From Candidatus Saccharimonadota bacterium (GTDB lineage: Bacteria > Patescibacteriota > Saccharimonadia > Saccharimonadales > Saccharimonadaceae), in NCBI GenBank assembly GCA_017404955.1, contig JAFRBH010000011.1:1-45452 (forward strand): a DNA stretch of 45,452 bases. Reading direction: 5' to 3'. This document shows positions 31,917 to 40,681 of this stretch, one piece after another. The first letter of the stretch is position 1. The number at the start of each line of letters is the position of its first letter. The notes under the pieces were generated by a model. The model had not been told where the DNA came from. It worked only from the letters and a program-made list of their open reading frames with translations, and did no database searches. The translations under genes were made by a program, and so were the position numbers.

Positions 31917-33434
31917 CTACTCAGCATCACCCCAGGTATAAAGGTATTTTTTTACAATCGGCATTAAAGAAAGATACTTTTCCCACATACTCTCATAACC
32001 ATCATTACGGCCATCGGGCACTCCATAGCCACCAGTCATTGTCTGATACTCTAGAAGTGGCGTACAAACATCGCCAGTAGAAACCCACTCTGATTTAAGA
32101 CCCGTAGAAGTAATTGTAGCATTTACTTCAATGCTGCCTACCCAGGCTTTTTTATTATCACCATGACCTACTTCAAACATTATGTAACGTAAATCATCAT
32201 CCTCGGAAGGGAACTGCCTCACAGTTACATCACCATACATTTCGGTATGCATGTCATAATGATCTAATTGCTTGCGGAAATTTGGCGCATTCTCACCCTC
32301 TACATCAATACTTTCTGGTGGATGCTTTAGAGTGGAAAGAACGCCAAAGTTCAAAATTGGATCATTAGAAACTTCTTTATAATAATCACCCTCCATCTTG
32401 CCATCAGCCACGAGCTGCTTGTACTCTTCCTTAGAATTAAAACGTTTTGCTGTCCCACCCAAGAAAAAGCCCATATTTACACCTGGCACTTCAAATATCT
32501 CACGCTTAGCTATCATATTGAGCTCTTTCTGAATCTTCAGTGGCAAAGTTAAACTTTCTTCATTTCGACCTACGCCATACCAAGCAATTTCACCATTTCC
32601 GCCCACATAATCAGCTAAATATCGCCACATGCCTTGGGAATTACTACGATAATAACTTCTGACTTTCACAACATTATGAACTTTTACATAGGCTATCGCT
32701 GCTTCATGGACATCAGCCTTAAATACTTTGGAAAATGCAATTTCTACTCCACCAATTTCTATCAAAAATCTCGGGCCCAAACCCACCTTTTCTAGAATCT
32801 GTGGAGTCAACATATAAATCTGGTCATTTTGAAGCCAACCATCACCAGAAATTATCGCCGGTTCTAGAAAATCAGCAGTAAGTTTCACACTTTCTTCGTC
32901 AAGTCGCCATTCCTCAGCCAGGCGTTTTAATTCTTCCGCCTGGAGATAATACTCCTCTTTCTTACCATAAATACTTGCGGAAAACTCATCCATCGCTTTT
33001 TTATATTCTTCATATTTCTGCTCTGGATTACTACGCTTAATCGCATTCAAAAAATCTTCTCTAGAAGATAAAAAGCTATCCGGAGTAGGATATTTTTCCA
33101 GAAAATCTGTAATAGTTTCAGACCTGACCTGCTCATAGTTATCAAAACCAAGACCAGACATATAAGCCAAAATTCGCTTTTTATAATTGTCAGTAGCAAC
33201 CTTAGCGAAGGTTGCTTCTGCGCCTTCAAGTTCAAGCGGCCCCTTAATACTTGCAATTATCCCGGCAAAATCTGCTCTTCCAATTTGCCCATTTGACACC
33301 ATACGATAAAACTTGTTGCGCTCTTCATCTGGCACATTGACCTCGGGATGCCCCAATACTGCGTAATCATGCGAGATCAATGCTCGAATAAGCTTATCCT
33401 GCTGCTTTTTTGCAATATCCACCCTATCTTCCAT
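31917..33434 (-). CDS. Large soluble protein of unknown function (505 aa)
   Basis: A 505-residue protein without signal peptide or hydrophobic segment. The N-terminal ~200 residues are helical and charged (including RLAEEWRLDEESVKL); the C-terminal ~300 are mixed alpha/beta with conserved-looking aromatic stretches (MWRYLADYVGGNGEIAWYGVG, cut here as landmarks MWRYLADYV and AWYGVGRNEE; later YRSNSQG and MTGGYGVPDGRN). I recognise no family. It starts directly after the stop of the 167-residue membrane protein gene, so the two form an operon with a leaderless promoter and may work as a membrane/soluble pair. Confidence 0.75.
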   Translation of the reverse strand: MEDRVDIAKKQQDKLIRALISHDYAVLGHPEVNVPDEERNKFYRMVSNGQIGRADFAGIIASIKGPLELEGAEATFAKVATDNYKKRILAYMSGLGFDNYEQVRSETITDFLEKYPTPDSFLSSREDFLNAIKRSNPEQKYEEYKKAMDEFSASIYGKKEEYYLQAEELKRLAEEWRLDEESVKLTADFLEPAIISGDGWLQNDQIYMLTPQILEKVGLGPRFLIEIGGVEIAFSKVFKADVHEAAIAYVKVHNVVKVRSYYRSNSQGMWRYLADYVGGNGEIAWYGVGRNEESLTLPLKIQKELNMIAKREIFEVPGVNMGFFLGGTAKRFNSKEEYKQLVADGKMEGDYYKEVSNDPILNFGVLSTLKHPPESIDVEGENAPNFRKQLDHYDMHTEMYGDVTVRQFPSEDDDLRYIMFEVGHGDNKKAWVGSIEVNATITSTGLKSEWVSTGDVCTPLLEYQTMTGGYGVPDGRNDGYESMWEKYLSLMPIVKKYLYTWGDAE

Positions 33435-33938
33435 TTATGCCCAGCCCCAAACTTTAAATAAACTACCGAAAAACTTTGGTTGAATATTATTACCAATTGC
33501 ACTTAAGAATTGTCCTGGCAGATCCTTCATGATTGAACCATAAATGAAATACCACAAGAATATAAACACTAAGAAGCCGTAGATAAAACCAAGTGTCCTG
33601 TTTGCGCCCTGCTGGTCAGATGTGACACGCTGAACTATCGACGTCCCTGCACCCACCAGGAGAATTGCACCATTTACTACATCAACCACACTATTACCAA
33701 AATAAGAAATCATCATCGAAAGACCCAGCCAAATAAGCACTGTATAAAGAAAAATTACCAAAAAACGCGATAGCCATTTTCCGGCCTGTACATCTAAAGC
33801 ATTCAAGCTCATCGTTCGCCCGATAAAACCAAGAAGCCCAGCAACCAACGTCAACCCCAGAAGAATTGCCACGATTGGTTGCCCAATCTGGAAAACCACG
33901 TTCGCATCAAGCGGATTAATATCATAAGCGGTTTGCAT
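33435..33938 (-). CDS. Four-helix membrane protein, operon partner of the 505-aa protein
   Basis: A 167-residue protein with four hydrophobic segments (about 15-42, 58-82, 88-105 and 118-140). No family recognised. TGCTATAAT ends exactly 6 nt before the ATG at 33938 (leaderless); the six codons upstream are the promoter itself. The stop is adjacent to the ATG of the 505-residue gene with no gap. Confidence 0.8.
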   Translation of the reverse strand: MQTAYDINPLDANVVFQIGQPIVAILLGLTLVAGLLGFIGRTMSLNALDVQAGKWLSRFLVIFLYTVLIWLGLSMMISYFGNSVVDVVNGAILLVGAGTSIVQRVTSDQQGANRTLGFIYGFLVFIFLWYFIYGSIMKDLPGQFLSAIGNNIQPKFFGSLFKVWGWA

Positions 33939-33961
33939 AGTTCCATTATAGCACAAAACAA

Positions 33962-33990
33962 AAATAAGCCCTTACGGCTTATCTTATAAT
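33962..33990 (-). terminator. Terminator downstream of tRNA-Arg(GCG)
   Basis: ATAAGCC-CTTAC-GGCTTAT hairpin directly after the tRNA on the minus strand, with A/T-rich flanks. Confidence 0.6.
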
Positions 33991-33996
33991 ATGGTC

Positions 33997-34073
33997 TGGT
34001 ACGCCCGACAGGATTCGAACCTACGACCTTTTGCTCCGCAAGCAAACGCTCTATCCAGCTGAGCTACGGGCGC
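33997..34073 (-). tRNA. tRNA-Arg (anticodon GCG)
   Basis: Acceptor GCGCCCG/CGGGCGT, D stem GCTC/GAGC, anticodon stem TTTGC/GCAAA with loop TTGCGGA (anticodon GCG), T arm GTAGG-TTCGAAT-CCTGT, discriminator A, encoded CCA. GCG at position 34 is uncommon for bacterial Arg(CGN), which mostly use ACG edited to inosine. Confidence 0.94.
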
Positions 34074-34251
34074 ATGTCCGACCATAAATCATGGTATCAT
34101 TTTCGGCCTTTAGGGCTAAAAACGACAAATGGAGATATAAAGAAGTGCAAAGAGCACCTCTATTATATTCCACCTAGAAAAATAAATGAACATCACAAAA
34201 AGTGACATCTATATTTTAACATATTTTTTCAAAATGTGCTATACTAAAGTT

Positions 34252-35001
34252 ATGGAAAAGAGTAAAAATTCTGGAGCCAAAACCAAAACGGGGAAATTAA
34301 AAGCAAAATTTTTGGGCACTTATTACGGACATCCAATTAAGGATATGAAACTTATCTGCATCACCGGTACCACCGGCAAAGTTGAAGTTGCAAACTATGT
34401 CCACGAAATCTTGAAAGCCGCTGGCCAGCCAGTTGCTATTCTTGCCTCAGATAACCAAATCAAAATGGGTGCTCTTCACAAATTTCTATCTACCGCTTGG
34501 AAAGCTGGTGCAAACTATGTTGTCGTTACTGCTCCTGCCAAATCTCTAGAAAAAGATGTCTTCTTGGATTTGCCAGTTCATATTGCTGCAATTACTAATT
34601 ACGTTCCAGCGTCCCTCTCCGATAAGCAACCTGAAGATTATATTTCCGCAGAATCTACCCTCTTCAATATGAACCCAGATTTCGTAATCTTAAATCGTGA
34701 TGACGCCAACTATCAAGATTTTATCGATTTTGCTGGCAAAGATGGCACCATCACTTATGGTAGTGATCGCTTTAGTAATATTCAAATCCTAAAAAGCAAA
34801 CTTTACAAAAAAGGTGCTGAGGCCGAACTCACCATCGGCAACACTAATTTCACCGTTGCTACTTTCTTAGCTGGTGAACCAGTCATCTCTTACATGGCTT
34901 GTGCTACCGCCATCGCTGACGCTCTTCATGTTACTCCAGAAAAAATCGCCGAGGGTATTGGCAACTACGACCCAGAAGGTCTAACAATTCCAGAAATTTA
35001 A
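34252..35001 (+). CDS. Truncated Mur-ligase homologue, probable pseudoenzyme
   Basis: A 249-residue protein aligned by eye to the central ATPase domain of MurE/MurC-type ligases: P-loop ITGTTGKVEVANYV (canonical GTNGKTT, so Thr after Lys is Val here), a domain-typical VVVTAPAKS strand, AAITNYVPAS in place of the TNVTHEHLDYH motif (Glu and His lost), and LNRDDANY matching NADDPS of MurE. It ends where the central domain ends (GIGNYDPEG) and has no C-terminal ligase domain. TGCTATACT lies 6 nt before the ATG. Convergent with the full murE-like gene, sharing one terminator. A regulatory or scaffold role is possible. Confidence 0.75.
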   Translation: MEKSKNSGAKTKTGKLKAKFLGTYYGHPIKDMKLICITGTTGKVEVANYVHEILKAAGQPVAILASDNQIKMGALHKFLSTAWKAGANYVVVTAPAKSLEKDVFLDLPVHIAAITNYVPASLSDKQPEDYISAESTLFNMNPDFVILNRDDANYQDFIDFAGKDGTITYGSDRFSNIQILKSKLYKKGAEAELTIGNTNFTVATFLAGEPVISYMACATAIADALHVTPEKIAEGIGNYDPEGLTIPEI

Positions 35002-35008
35002 GTCTATC

Positions 35009-35039
35009 AAAAGCCAACTGAGTCTAGTTGGCTTTTTTG
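35009..35039. terminator. Shared terminator between Mur homologues
   Basis: AAAGCCAACT-N8-AGTTGGCTTTTTT; its right half overlaps the last codons of the convergent murE-like gene. Confidence 0.85.
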
Positions 35040-36385
35040 TTTCTGATTGCTTTTTCTGTTACCTTGAGATCTTCGAATGGGTGTGGACCATCGGCGCGCA
35101 AAATAGTTTTCTCATGGCCCTTACCCAAAACTAACACAAGATCACCTTTTTTCGCTATCGAAATCGCCTTAGAAATTGCATCCTCACGATCTGGGATCAT
35201 CAAGACCTGCTCAGATTTCATGCCAGCCTTAAGGCATCCCTCCCTAAATTCGTCCATAATCTCAAGTGGATCTTCATCTCTAGAGTCATCCTCAGTAATA
35301 ATACAGACATCACTATATTTCCCAGCAATTTCGCCACGCTCAGCCCTAGTAGTCTCATCACGTCTGCCCGCTCCCCCAAACAGGGAAATAATGCGTCCAT
35401 TTTTAGCTGGTGCTTTTACCGAATCAAATACTTTTTGGAAGGCATCTGGAGTGTGTGCATAGTCAACAATTGCCTCAAAATCTTGGCCCAGATTCACTCG
35501 GTTCATGCGTCCTTCCACAGAGGTCAGAGCATATATTCCTTTTTTGATTTGTTCATCAGTTAGACCAAGTCTTCTACCCACAGCTAAACATGCTAAAGAA
35601 TTATAGACATTGAATTCACCGGGTATTTGAGTCTCAATATTTATATCACCACATGAATATTTTACCCCTGAAGCTTCCAATTTAACCCTAGAAGCCCGCA
35701 GATTGGCACAAGCATTTATACCATATGTGATATATTCACGGGGAGAAACCGCAGAAATAAACTTATCAGCTGATGGATCATCAGCGTTCACTACCCCATA
35801 ATGCGCTTTTTTGAATAGCTTCGTTTTAGCCGCTACATAATTAGCGAAGGTCTTATGATAATCAAGATGCTCATGGGTAACATTGGTCATTACTGCTATC
35901 TCTATTGGAATACCTAGCGTTCTAAATTGAGTTAGTGCATGCGATGTCACCTCTAACACTAAGAATTCTGCACCTTCATCCGCAATCTTCTTCATCCTAC
36001 GATTCAATGTAAACGAATCGGCAGTGGTCATATGTTCAACTTGACGCACAATACCATCTTCAACCCGAAGATCAGAGGTAGAACCACCAGATCCACGCAA
36101 TGCATTATCCTTGGGGATTAAGCCTTTATCGTTCAAGATATCTTTTTTAGTCAGTCCTGGAACACCCCAACCAACAGTAGTAAGCAACCCAGTTTTGTGA
36201 CCAGATTCATTTAGTATTTTTGCGAGCATAAAACAAGTTGTAGTCTTGCCATTAGTACCAGTCACCCCTATTACACGCATCTTTTTACCCGGAAAACCAT
36301 ACTTCATTCCAGCCACAGAAGCCTGAACAAGATGGTAGGGAAGCACCAACTTATTATATCCAGGAATTTTATCTTTCAAACTCAT
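35024..36385 (-). CDS. murE: UDP-N-acetylmuramoyl-tripeptide synthetase, MurE type with short N-terminus
   Basis: A 453-residue Mur ligase that adds the third residue to the peptidoglycan stem. ATP site GVTGTNGKTTT, carboxylate/metal motif TNVTHEHLDYH, carbamoylated-Lys region in VAAKTKLFK, NADDPS, FNVYNSLA, IVDYAHTPDAF, and the C-terminal DDSRDEDP with GKGHE. In the amino-acid-selecting motif, DNPR marks diaminopimelate enzymes; DDSR here does not clearly point to Dap or Lys. Only ~37 residues precede the P-loop, so the usual MurE N-terminal UDP-binding domain is mostly missing. TATAAT lies 6 nt before the ATG; upstream in-frame codons are promoter sequence. Confidence 0.92.
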   Translation of the reverse strand: MSLKDKIPGYNKLVLPYHLVQASVAGMKYGFPGKKMRVIGVTGTNGKTTTCFMLAKILNESGHKTGLLTTVGWGVPGLTKKDILNDKGLIPKDNALRGSGGSTSDLRVEDGIVRQVEHMTTADSFTLNRRMKKIADEGAEFLVLEVTSHALTQFRTLGIPIEIAVMTNVTHEHLDYHKTFANYVAAKTKLFKKAHYGVVNADDPSADKFISAVSPREYITYGINACANLRASRVKLEASGVKYSCGDINIETQIPGEFNVYNSLACLAVGRRLGLTDEQIKKGIYALTSVEGRMNRVNLGQDFEAIVDYAHTPDAFQKVFDSVKAPAKNGRIISLFGGAGRRDETTRAERGEIAGKYSDVCIITEDDSRDEDPLEIMDEFREGCLKAGMKSEQVLMIPDREDAISKAISIAKKGDLVLVLGKGHEKTILRADGPHPFEDLKVTEKAIRNKKAN

Positions 36386-36391
36386 ACCTCT

Positions 36392-36412
36392 ATTATACAC
36401 CAGTGATATAAT
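36392..36412. promoter_or_regulatory. Back-to-back leaderless promoters of murE and vanY
   Basis: The minus-strand TATAAT (36397-36392) and plus-strand TGATATAAT (hexamer 36407-36412) are only 9 bp apart. Each ends exactly 6 nt before its own ATG. Polymerase bound at one should block the other, so the two wall genes may compete for transcription. Confidence 0.75.
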
Positions 36413-36418
36413 AAAACT

Positions 36419-37309
36419 ATGAAACATTTGTCCCATAAAAAATTAATTGTCGTACTTTCCTTTACGCTACTCGCTATGACTGCCATTATTATCACATTCA
36501 CCATTCTAAAACTCACACATATTAATAATCAGCCCGAAAACCGCACCGAAGAACAAACCACCGAAGAGAAACCTGAAGAAAATCTAGAAGAGGAACCTGA
36601 AGAAACCCCAGCGCCAGAGCCTACTAAAGAAGAGTCAGAAGCCCCTGTTCCTATTGGCGGTAACTGTTCTATGAAGCTTGGCAACCTTATGTTAATCAAT
36701 GCTAACTACACCGTTGATACCAATTTCATTGCCAATCGCAGAAATGAACTTATCGACCTTACCGCCACCTATGGAATCAAAGAAGCTAATCAATGGAATG
36801 GCACCCCAATGCTCACTGCTGAAGCTGGCACCCATCTAAACGATATGCTAAATGCCTACAGCGCAGAAAACCAAGGTCATAGTCTTTCTACTATGTCTTG
36901 TTTTAGAAGCGTGGGCACTTCCTGTGGCCGTCTTTGTGCCGCCACTGGTACTTCCGATCACCATACCGGGCTCACCTGTGATCTCATCGATACCACCTAT
37001 GGTTCTACTCTTGACACTGATTACTTGAGCTCTCACCCAGATTGGCAATGGCTTCACCAAAATTCCTACAAATATGGTTTCATCGATCGCTATGTTCCAG
37101 AATGGGCCGGCAGTTCTATGAACGAACCACTAAACGTCAATGAAGCTGGCACTACCGGTTATTACGAAACTTGGCACTTCCGCTATGTTGGCATTCCAGC
37201 TGCCACTGATATCGCTACTGGCAAGTATAATAATGGTGCTTACGATTCTCTTGAACACTATCTCAAAGCTACCGGTAAAATCAACAGCCTCACCTCTGGC
37301 GATTGTTAA
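36419..37309 (+). CDS. vanY: VanY-family D-alanyl-D-alanine carboxypeptidase (M15B)
   Basis: A 296-residue membrane-anchored zinc peptidase that trims the terminal D-Ala of wall stem peptides. N-terminal anchor (about 10-33), a Glu/Pro-rich ~45-residue linker, then the M15 domain with zinc ligands in SDHHTGLTCDL and ETWHFRYVG, plus HPDWQWLHQNSYKYGF. Six Cys in the catalytic region could form extracellular disulfides. TGATATAAT ends 6 nt before the ATG. Divergent from murE. Gene symbol given for family; vancomycin resistance is not implied. Confidence 0.92.
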   Translation: MKHLSHKKLIVVLSFTLLAMTAIIITFTILKLTHINNQPENRTEEQTTEEKPEENLEEEPEETPAPEPTKEESEAPVPIGGNCSMKLGNLMLINANYTVDTNFIANRRNELIDLTATYGIKEANQWNGTPMLTAEAGTHLNDMLNAYSAENQGHSLSTMSCFRSVGTSCGRLCAATGTSDHHTGLTCDLIDTTYGSTLDTDYLSSHPDWQWLHQNSYKYGFIDRYVPEWAGSSMNEPLNVNEAGTTGYYETWHFRYVGIPAATDIATGKYNNGAYDSLEHYLKATGKINSLTSGDC

Positions 37310-37319
37310 TTAACCATAA

Positions 37320-37362
37320 TTAGCACTCTCGGCTTGACAGTGCTAATTTTGAGTGCTACAAT
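37320..37362 (+). promoter_or_regulatory. CIRCE operator and promoter of groES-groEL
   Basis: TTAGCACTC-N9-CAGTGCTAA (37320-37346; one mismatch to CIRCE) overlaps TTGACA (37334-37339), followed after 17 nt by TACAAT (37357-37362). A further GAGTGCTA lies at 37351. HrcA control is expected, as for dnaJ at 6194. Confidence 0.95.
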
Positions 37363-37400
37363 GGAATCAACAGAGATAACCAACTAAAGAAAGGAGAAAC

Positions 37401-37655
37401 ATGGCATTAAAACCCTTAAAAGATAAAGTTGTCGCAATCAAGGAAGAGCCAATCAAAAAAACTAGCTCCGGTATTTTGCTTGGTGAAGCCAAAGAGGCTC
37501 CAGCCTATGCTACTGTCGAAGCAGTTGGCCCAGAAGTAAAGAATATCAAAAAAGGTGACAAAATTGTATTCAAAGAATTTTCTACTACCAATATTAAGGT
37601 TGATGACAAGGATTATATCATTGTCGCCGAAGAAGATATCTTAGCTACATTATAA
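37401..37655 (+). CDS. groES: Co-chaperonin GroES
   Basis: An 84-residue GroES, the lid of the GroEL chamber; slightly shorter than the usual ~95. N-terminal LKPLKDKVVAIKEEP, the mobile loop KKTSSGILL, and C-terminal DYIIVAEEDILATL fit the family. AAAGGAG precedes the ATG, and the leader of ~30 nt is conventional. It is followed 9 bp later by groEL. Confidence 0.97.
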   Translation: MALKPLKDKVVAIKEEPIKKTSSGILLGEAKEAPAYATVEAVGPEVKNIKKGDKIVFKEFSTTNIKVDDKDYIIVAEEDILATL

Positions 37656-37664
37656 GGAGAAAAC

Positions 37665-39284
37665 ATGAAAAAGATTTATTACGAAGAGGATGCAAGAGAA
37701 AAAATTTTAAGTGGCGCCAAGAAGCTCCACGATGCTGTTAAGGTTACCTACGGCCCTAAGGGTAAAAATGTCGTAATCGAGAAAAGCTATGGTGGCCCAG
37801 TTATTACCCACGATGGTGTAACTGTAGCTGAAGCAGTAGATTTAGGTGCCACCGATGAAAATCTTGGTGAAAACATTGGTGCCAAACTCATCAAAACTGC
37901 TGCTCAAAAGCTTAACAAAGTCGCTGGTGATGGTACAACTACTGTTACTGTGCTTACATATAATATATTAAAAGAGGCTAACAAGCTTATCGCCGCCGGT
38001 GTTAACCCAATGGAGCTAAGACGCGGAATCGAAAAGGCTGGTGCAGAAATCGTCAAAGGCATTGATAAAACCGCTGAGAAAATCGAAGGCGATAGCAAAA
38101 AAGTTGCTGAAGTTGCCACCATCTCCGCTGGCGACGAAGAAATTGGCAAGCTCATTGCTGATGTCATCGGTAAAATTGGCAAAGACGGCGTAGTTACTGT
38201 CGAAGCTGGCCAAGGTCTCGAAATGGAACAGGAAATTGTAGAAGGCTTTAGTTATGATAAGGGCTACAGCTCTCCATTCTTTGTTACCGATGTTAATCGC
38301 CAAGAGGCAATCTTTGATAAGCCACTAATCCTTGTCACTGACAAGAAAATTGGTGCCGCAAATGACATTTTGCCACTCCTAGAGCAATGCGCCAATTCCG
38401 GCAAAAAAGATCTTGTTATTATTGCCGAAGAAGTCGAGGGCGAAGCACTTTCTCTCCTAGTATTAAACAAGCTTAAAGGCGTATTTAACACTCTCGTTCT
38501 GAAAGCTCCTTCCTTTGGCGATCGCCGCAAGGAAATTATGGAAGATATTGCTATTCTTACTGATGCCACCCTCGTTTCTGAAGATAAAGGCATGAAGCTA
38601 GAAGAGGCTGGTATGGAAGTCCTCGGTTCCGCAGGCAAAGTTATCGCTACAAAAGACGAAACTACTATCATTAAAGGTGCTGGTAGCCAAACCGAAGTTA
38701 AAGCTAGAATCGGTCTCATCAACTCTCAAGCCGAGCTTGCTAACACCGATTACGAACGTGGCGAATTTGAGAAGCGCGCCGCAGCCCTATCCGGTAAAGT
38801 TGCCGTTATTAAAGTTGGTGGTGCTACCGAAACCGAGATTGATGAAAAGAAATTCCGCGTTGATGATGCCGTTGCCGCTACTAAAGCTGCTCTCTCTGAA
38901 GGTATCGTCCCAGGTGGTGGTGTCACTCTTCTAAACCTTGCAAGCACTATTAAATCCACAGACGCTGGTAGCACTATTGTAAAGAACGCTCTTGAAACTC
39001 CATTTATTACTATCATGGAGAATGCCGGACTAAATAGTCAAGCTCTTCTCGCTGAAGTTAAAAACGCAAAACCAGGCCAGGGAATTAATGTCATGGCCCC
39101 AGAAAAAGGTCTCGTCGACCTTAAAAGCTCTGGTATCATCGACCCAGCTCGCGTCACTCGTGAAGCTGTCCAGAATGCAATTAGCATCGCTGCTACCACC
39201 ATCACTATGGGCGCACTCATCGTTGACGTCCCAGAAAAAGAACCAGCAGCTCCCGCTGGTGGCGACATGGGCGGCATGTACTAA
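37665..39284 (+). CDS. groEL: Chaperonin GroEL
   Basis: A 539-residue GroEL. ATP-binding VTYGPKGKNVVIE and GDGTTTVTVL, hinge/apical residues in the middle, SEGIVPGGGVTLL near the C-terminus and the GGDMGGMY end. AAGGAG precedes the ATG. One heat-shock operon with groES under CIRCE, closed by a terminator. Confidence 0.98.
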   Translation: MKKIYYEEDAREKILSGAKKLHDAVKVTYGPKGKNVVIEKSYGGPVITHDGVTVAEAVDLGATDENLGENIGAKLIKTAAQKLNKVAGDGTTTVTVLTYNILKEANKLIAAGVNPMELRRGIEKAGAEIVKGIDKTAEKIEGDSKKVAEVATISAGDEEIGKLIADVIGKIGKDGVVTVEAGQGLEMEQEIVEGFSYDKGYSSPFFVTDVNRQEAIFDKPLILVTDKKIGAANDILPLLEQCANSGKKDLVIIAEEVEGEALSLLVLNKLKGVFNTLVLKAPSFGDRRKEIMEDIAILTDATLVSEDKGMKLEEAGMEVLGSAGKVIATKDETTIIKGAGSQTEVKARIGLINSQAELANTDYERGEFEKRAAALSGKVAVIKVGGATETEIDEKKFRVDDAVAATKAALSEGIVPGGGVTLLNLASTIKSTDAGSTIVKNALETPFITIMENAGLNSQALLAEVKNAKPGQGINVMAPEKGLVDLKSSGIIDPARVTREAVQNAISIAATTITMGALIVDVPEKEPAAPAGGDMGGMY

Positions 39285-39302
39285 ACTAAGAAACCCAACA
39301 AA

Positions 39303-39327
39303 AAACCTCCTAAAAGGAGGCTTTTTG
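39303..39327 (+). terminator. groESL terminator
   Basis: AACCTCC-TAAAA-GGAGGCTTTTT. Confidence 0.75.
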
Positions 39328-39336
39328 TTATACCAA

Positions 39337-39855
39337 TTATTTGAGAGTATCAATAGCTTTCATGAGCTCAATAAGAGACTCTGCTTTCTTATCCTCATCA
39401 GTAATCTTAGATGCCTCTTTGTAAGCGCCAGAAACTAAACCTTTATCGTGTAGAGTATCCATAGCTTCTCTGTAAATACCAAACTTATATTCTGGGTCAC
39501 CTTGAACCTTATCCATTAATGGGATAAGATCGCGCAATACATTTTCACGTACTGCAGAAAGATCACCGTCATCGCTTGACGTCTCTGGAGCAGCTGGTGC
39601 TTCAGGAGCTGGAGTTTCTGGAGCTGGAGCTGGTTCATCAGCTGGTTTTACCTCTAGCATAGTATCTGCTGGAGCCTCAGCGGCTGGAGCAGCTGGAACC
39701 TCATCGCCAAATGGAGCTGGCATTGGAGGAACTCCTGCACCCTCTGTTGGAGGCATTGGAGGAACACCGAGCTGACTCTTGACATCAGCAGCATCACCAT
39801 CATTATTGTTTACTTGATCGATTGCTTTTTGTAAGTCGTTAGTTTTACTAAACAT
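39337..39855 (-). CDS. Pro/Ala-rich hypothetical protein
   Basis: A 172-residue protein. A short N-terminal helix (FSKTNDLQKAIDQVNN) precedes a ~70-residue Pro/Ala/Glu-rich disordered linker (PPMPPTEGAG, PAPETPAPEAP) and a C-terminal helical domain of ~70 residues (VRENVLRDLIPLMDKV through SLIELMKAIDTLK). No signal peptide. The C-terminal part may be a binding domain; family unknown. A GGGTGG site precedes the ATG. Confidence 0.75.
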   Translation of the reverse strand: MFSKTNDLQKAIDQVNNNDGDAADVKSQLGVPPMPPTEGAGVPPMPAPFGDEVPAAPAAEAPADTMLEVKPADEPAPAPETPAPEAPAAPETSSDDGDLSAVRENVLRDLIPLMDKVQGDPEYKFGIYREAMDTLHDKGLVSGAYKEASKITDEDKKAESLIELMKAIDTLK

Positions 39856-39935
39856 GTGACCACCCTTTTATTACCTTCTTTTTCGTTAATAAAACGCTTA
39901 TGCTAAGTATAGCATACCCAAATTAAAAATGCAAA

Positions 39936-40400
39936 CTAAATTCTAAGAAGTCGCACTATTTTATCAACTACATCTAACTTAACTTCTTCCATCGGCAACT
40001 TCGCCCCAAATGCATCCACAATTTTTTCACCACTATTCTCAGGGAAATAAACCCAGGTCCTACCAGAAAATCTCTTTCTGGGAGTTAGCACAATTGCAAA
40101 ATGACCACCATCGTTAATAACACCAAAAGCTTTGTAATTTTCAAAATTATAAGTTCTATTTCCTTCTTTTAAACCCTTACTATTTAAGGTGTATTTCAAC
40201 ATTCTCGGCGGACGCACTGAATAGACAATTAGGGCAATTACCGATACTACAATCAACGCCGCGAAAGTCCACCATTTTATCCACACAGCCAAAGCTGTCA
40301 AAGCTAAGCCAACAATCACCAGAGCAATATACCAACCGGTATTCTTATCTCTTGCCACATATTCTTCTGCTTCCCAGGAAACATTCGTATTTTTATCCAT
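39936..40400 (-). CDS. Two-helix membrane protein with PH-like C-terminal domain
   Basis: A 154-residue protein with two hydrophobic segments (about 23-41 and 44-63) followed by ~85 residues of alternating strands and one C-terminal helix (EEVKLDVVDKIVRLL). The layout, a helical hairpin plus strands of the YTLNSKGLKEGNRTYNF type, resembles bacterial PH-like (bPH) membrane proteins; inference only. TGTTATAAT ends 6 nt before the ATG at 40400, and upstream in-frame codons are promoter. Confidence 0.78.
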   Translation of the reverse strand: MDKNTNVSWEAEEYVARDKNTGWYIALVIVGLALTALAVWIKWWTFAALIVVSVIALIVYSVRPPRMLKYTLNSKGLKEGNRTYNFENYKAFGVINDGGHFAIVLTPRKRFSGRTWVYFPENSGEKIVDAFGAKLPMEEVKLDVVDKIVRLLRI

Positions 40401-40517
40401 AAGCTTATTATAACACACAATTAAAAAATGGCGATAGTTGCAGGAGAAGCCTCCGGACTCTCCTGCCATTCCTCATAGAAAATAAAAAGAAGAGAACAAG
40501 TTCTCTCTTTTATTTTA

Positions 40518-40610
40518 TGGCGGAGGGTGGGAGATTCGAACTCCCGCTCCAGGTTTCCCCAGACTAACGATTTAGCAAACCGTCCCCTTCAGCCACTTGG
40601 GTAACCCTCC
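40518..40610 (-). tRNA. tRNA-Ser (anticodon GCT)
   Basis: Class II cloverleaf. Acceptor GGAGGGT/ACCCTCC, anticodon stem ACGGT/ATCGT (one mismatch-like pair) with loop TTGCTAA (anticodon GCT), variable arm, T arm GAGTTCGAATCTC, encoded CCA. Downstream a GAGAAC-AA-GTTCTC hairpin (near 40495) and a strong hairpin GCAGGAGA...TCTCCTGC (near 40439-40466) resemble those beside tRNA-Ser(GGA). Confidence 0.93.
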
Positions 40611-40681
40611 GTTCTCTATAGTCTAGCACAAAAAGTGCCCCTACTCAAGAGGCAGGGACACTGGAACGACAAAAAACGGAA

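Noticed and set aside
38016..39277. Long minus-strand frames inside groEL
   Set aside because: Shadows of a highly conserved gene with biased codon use on the opposite strand.
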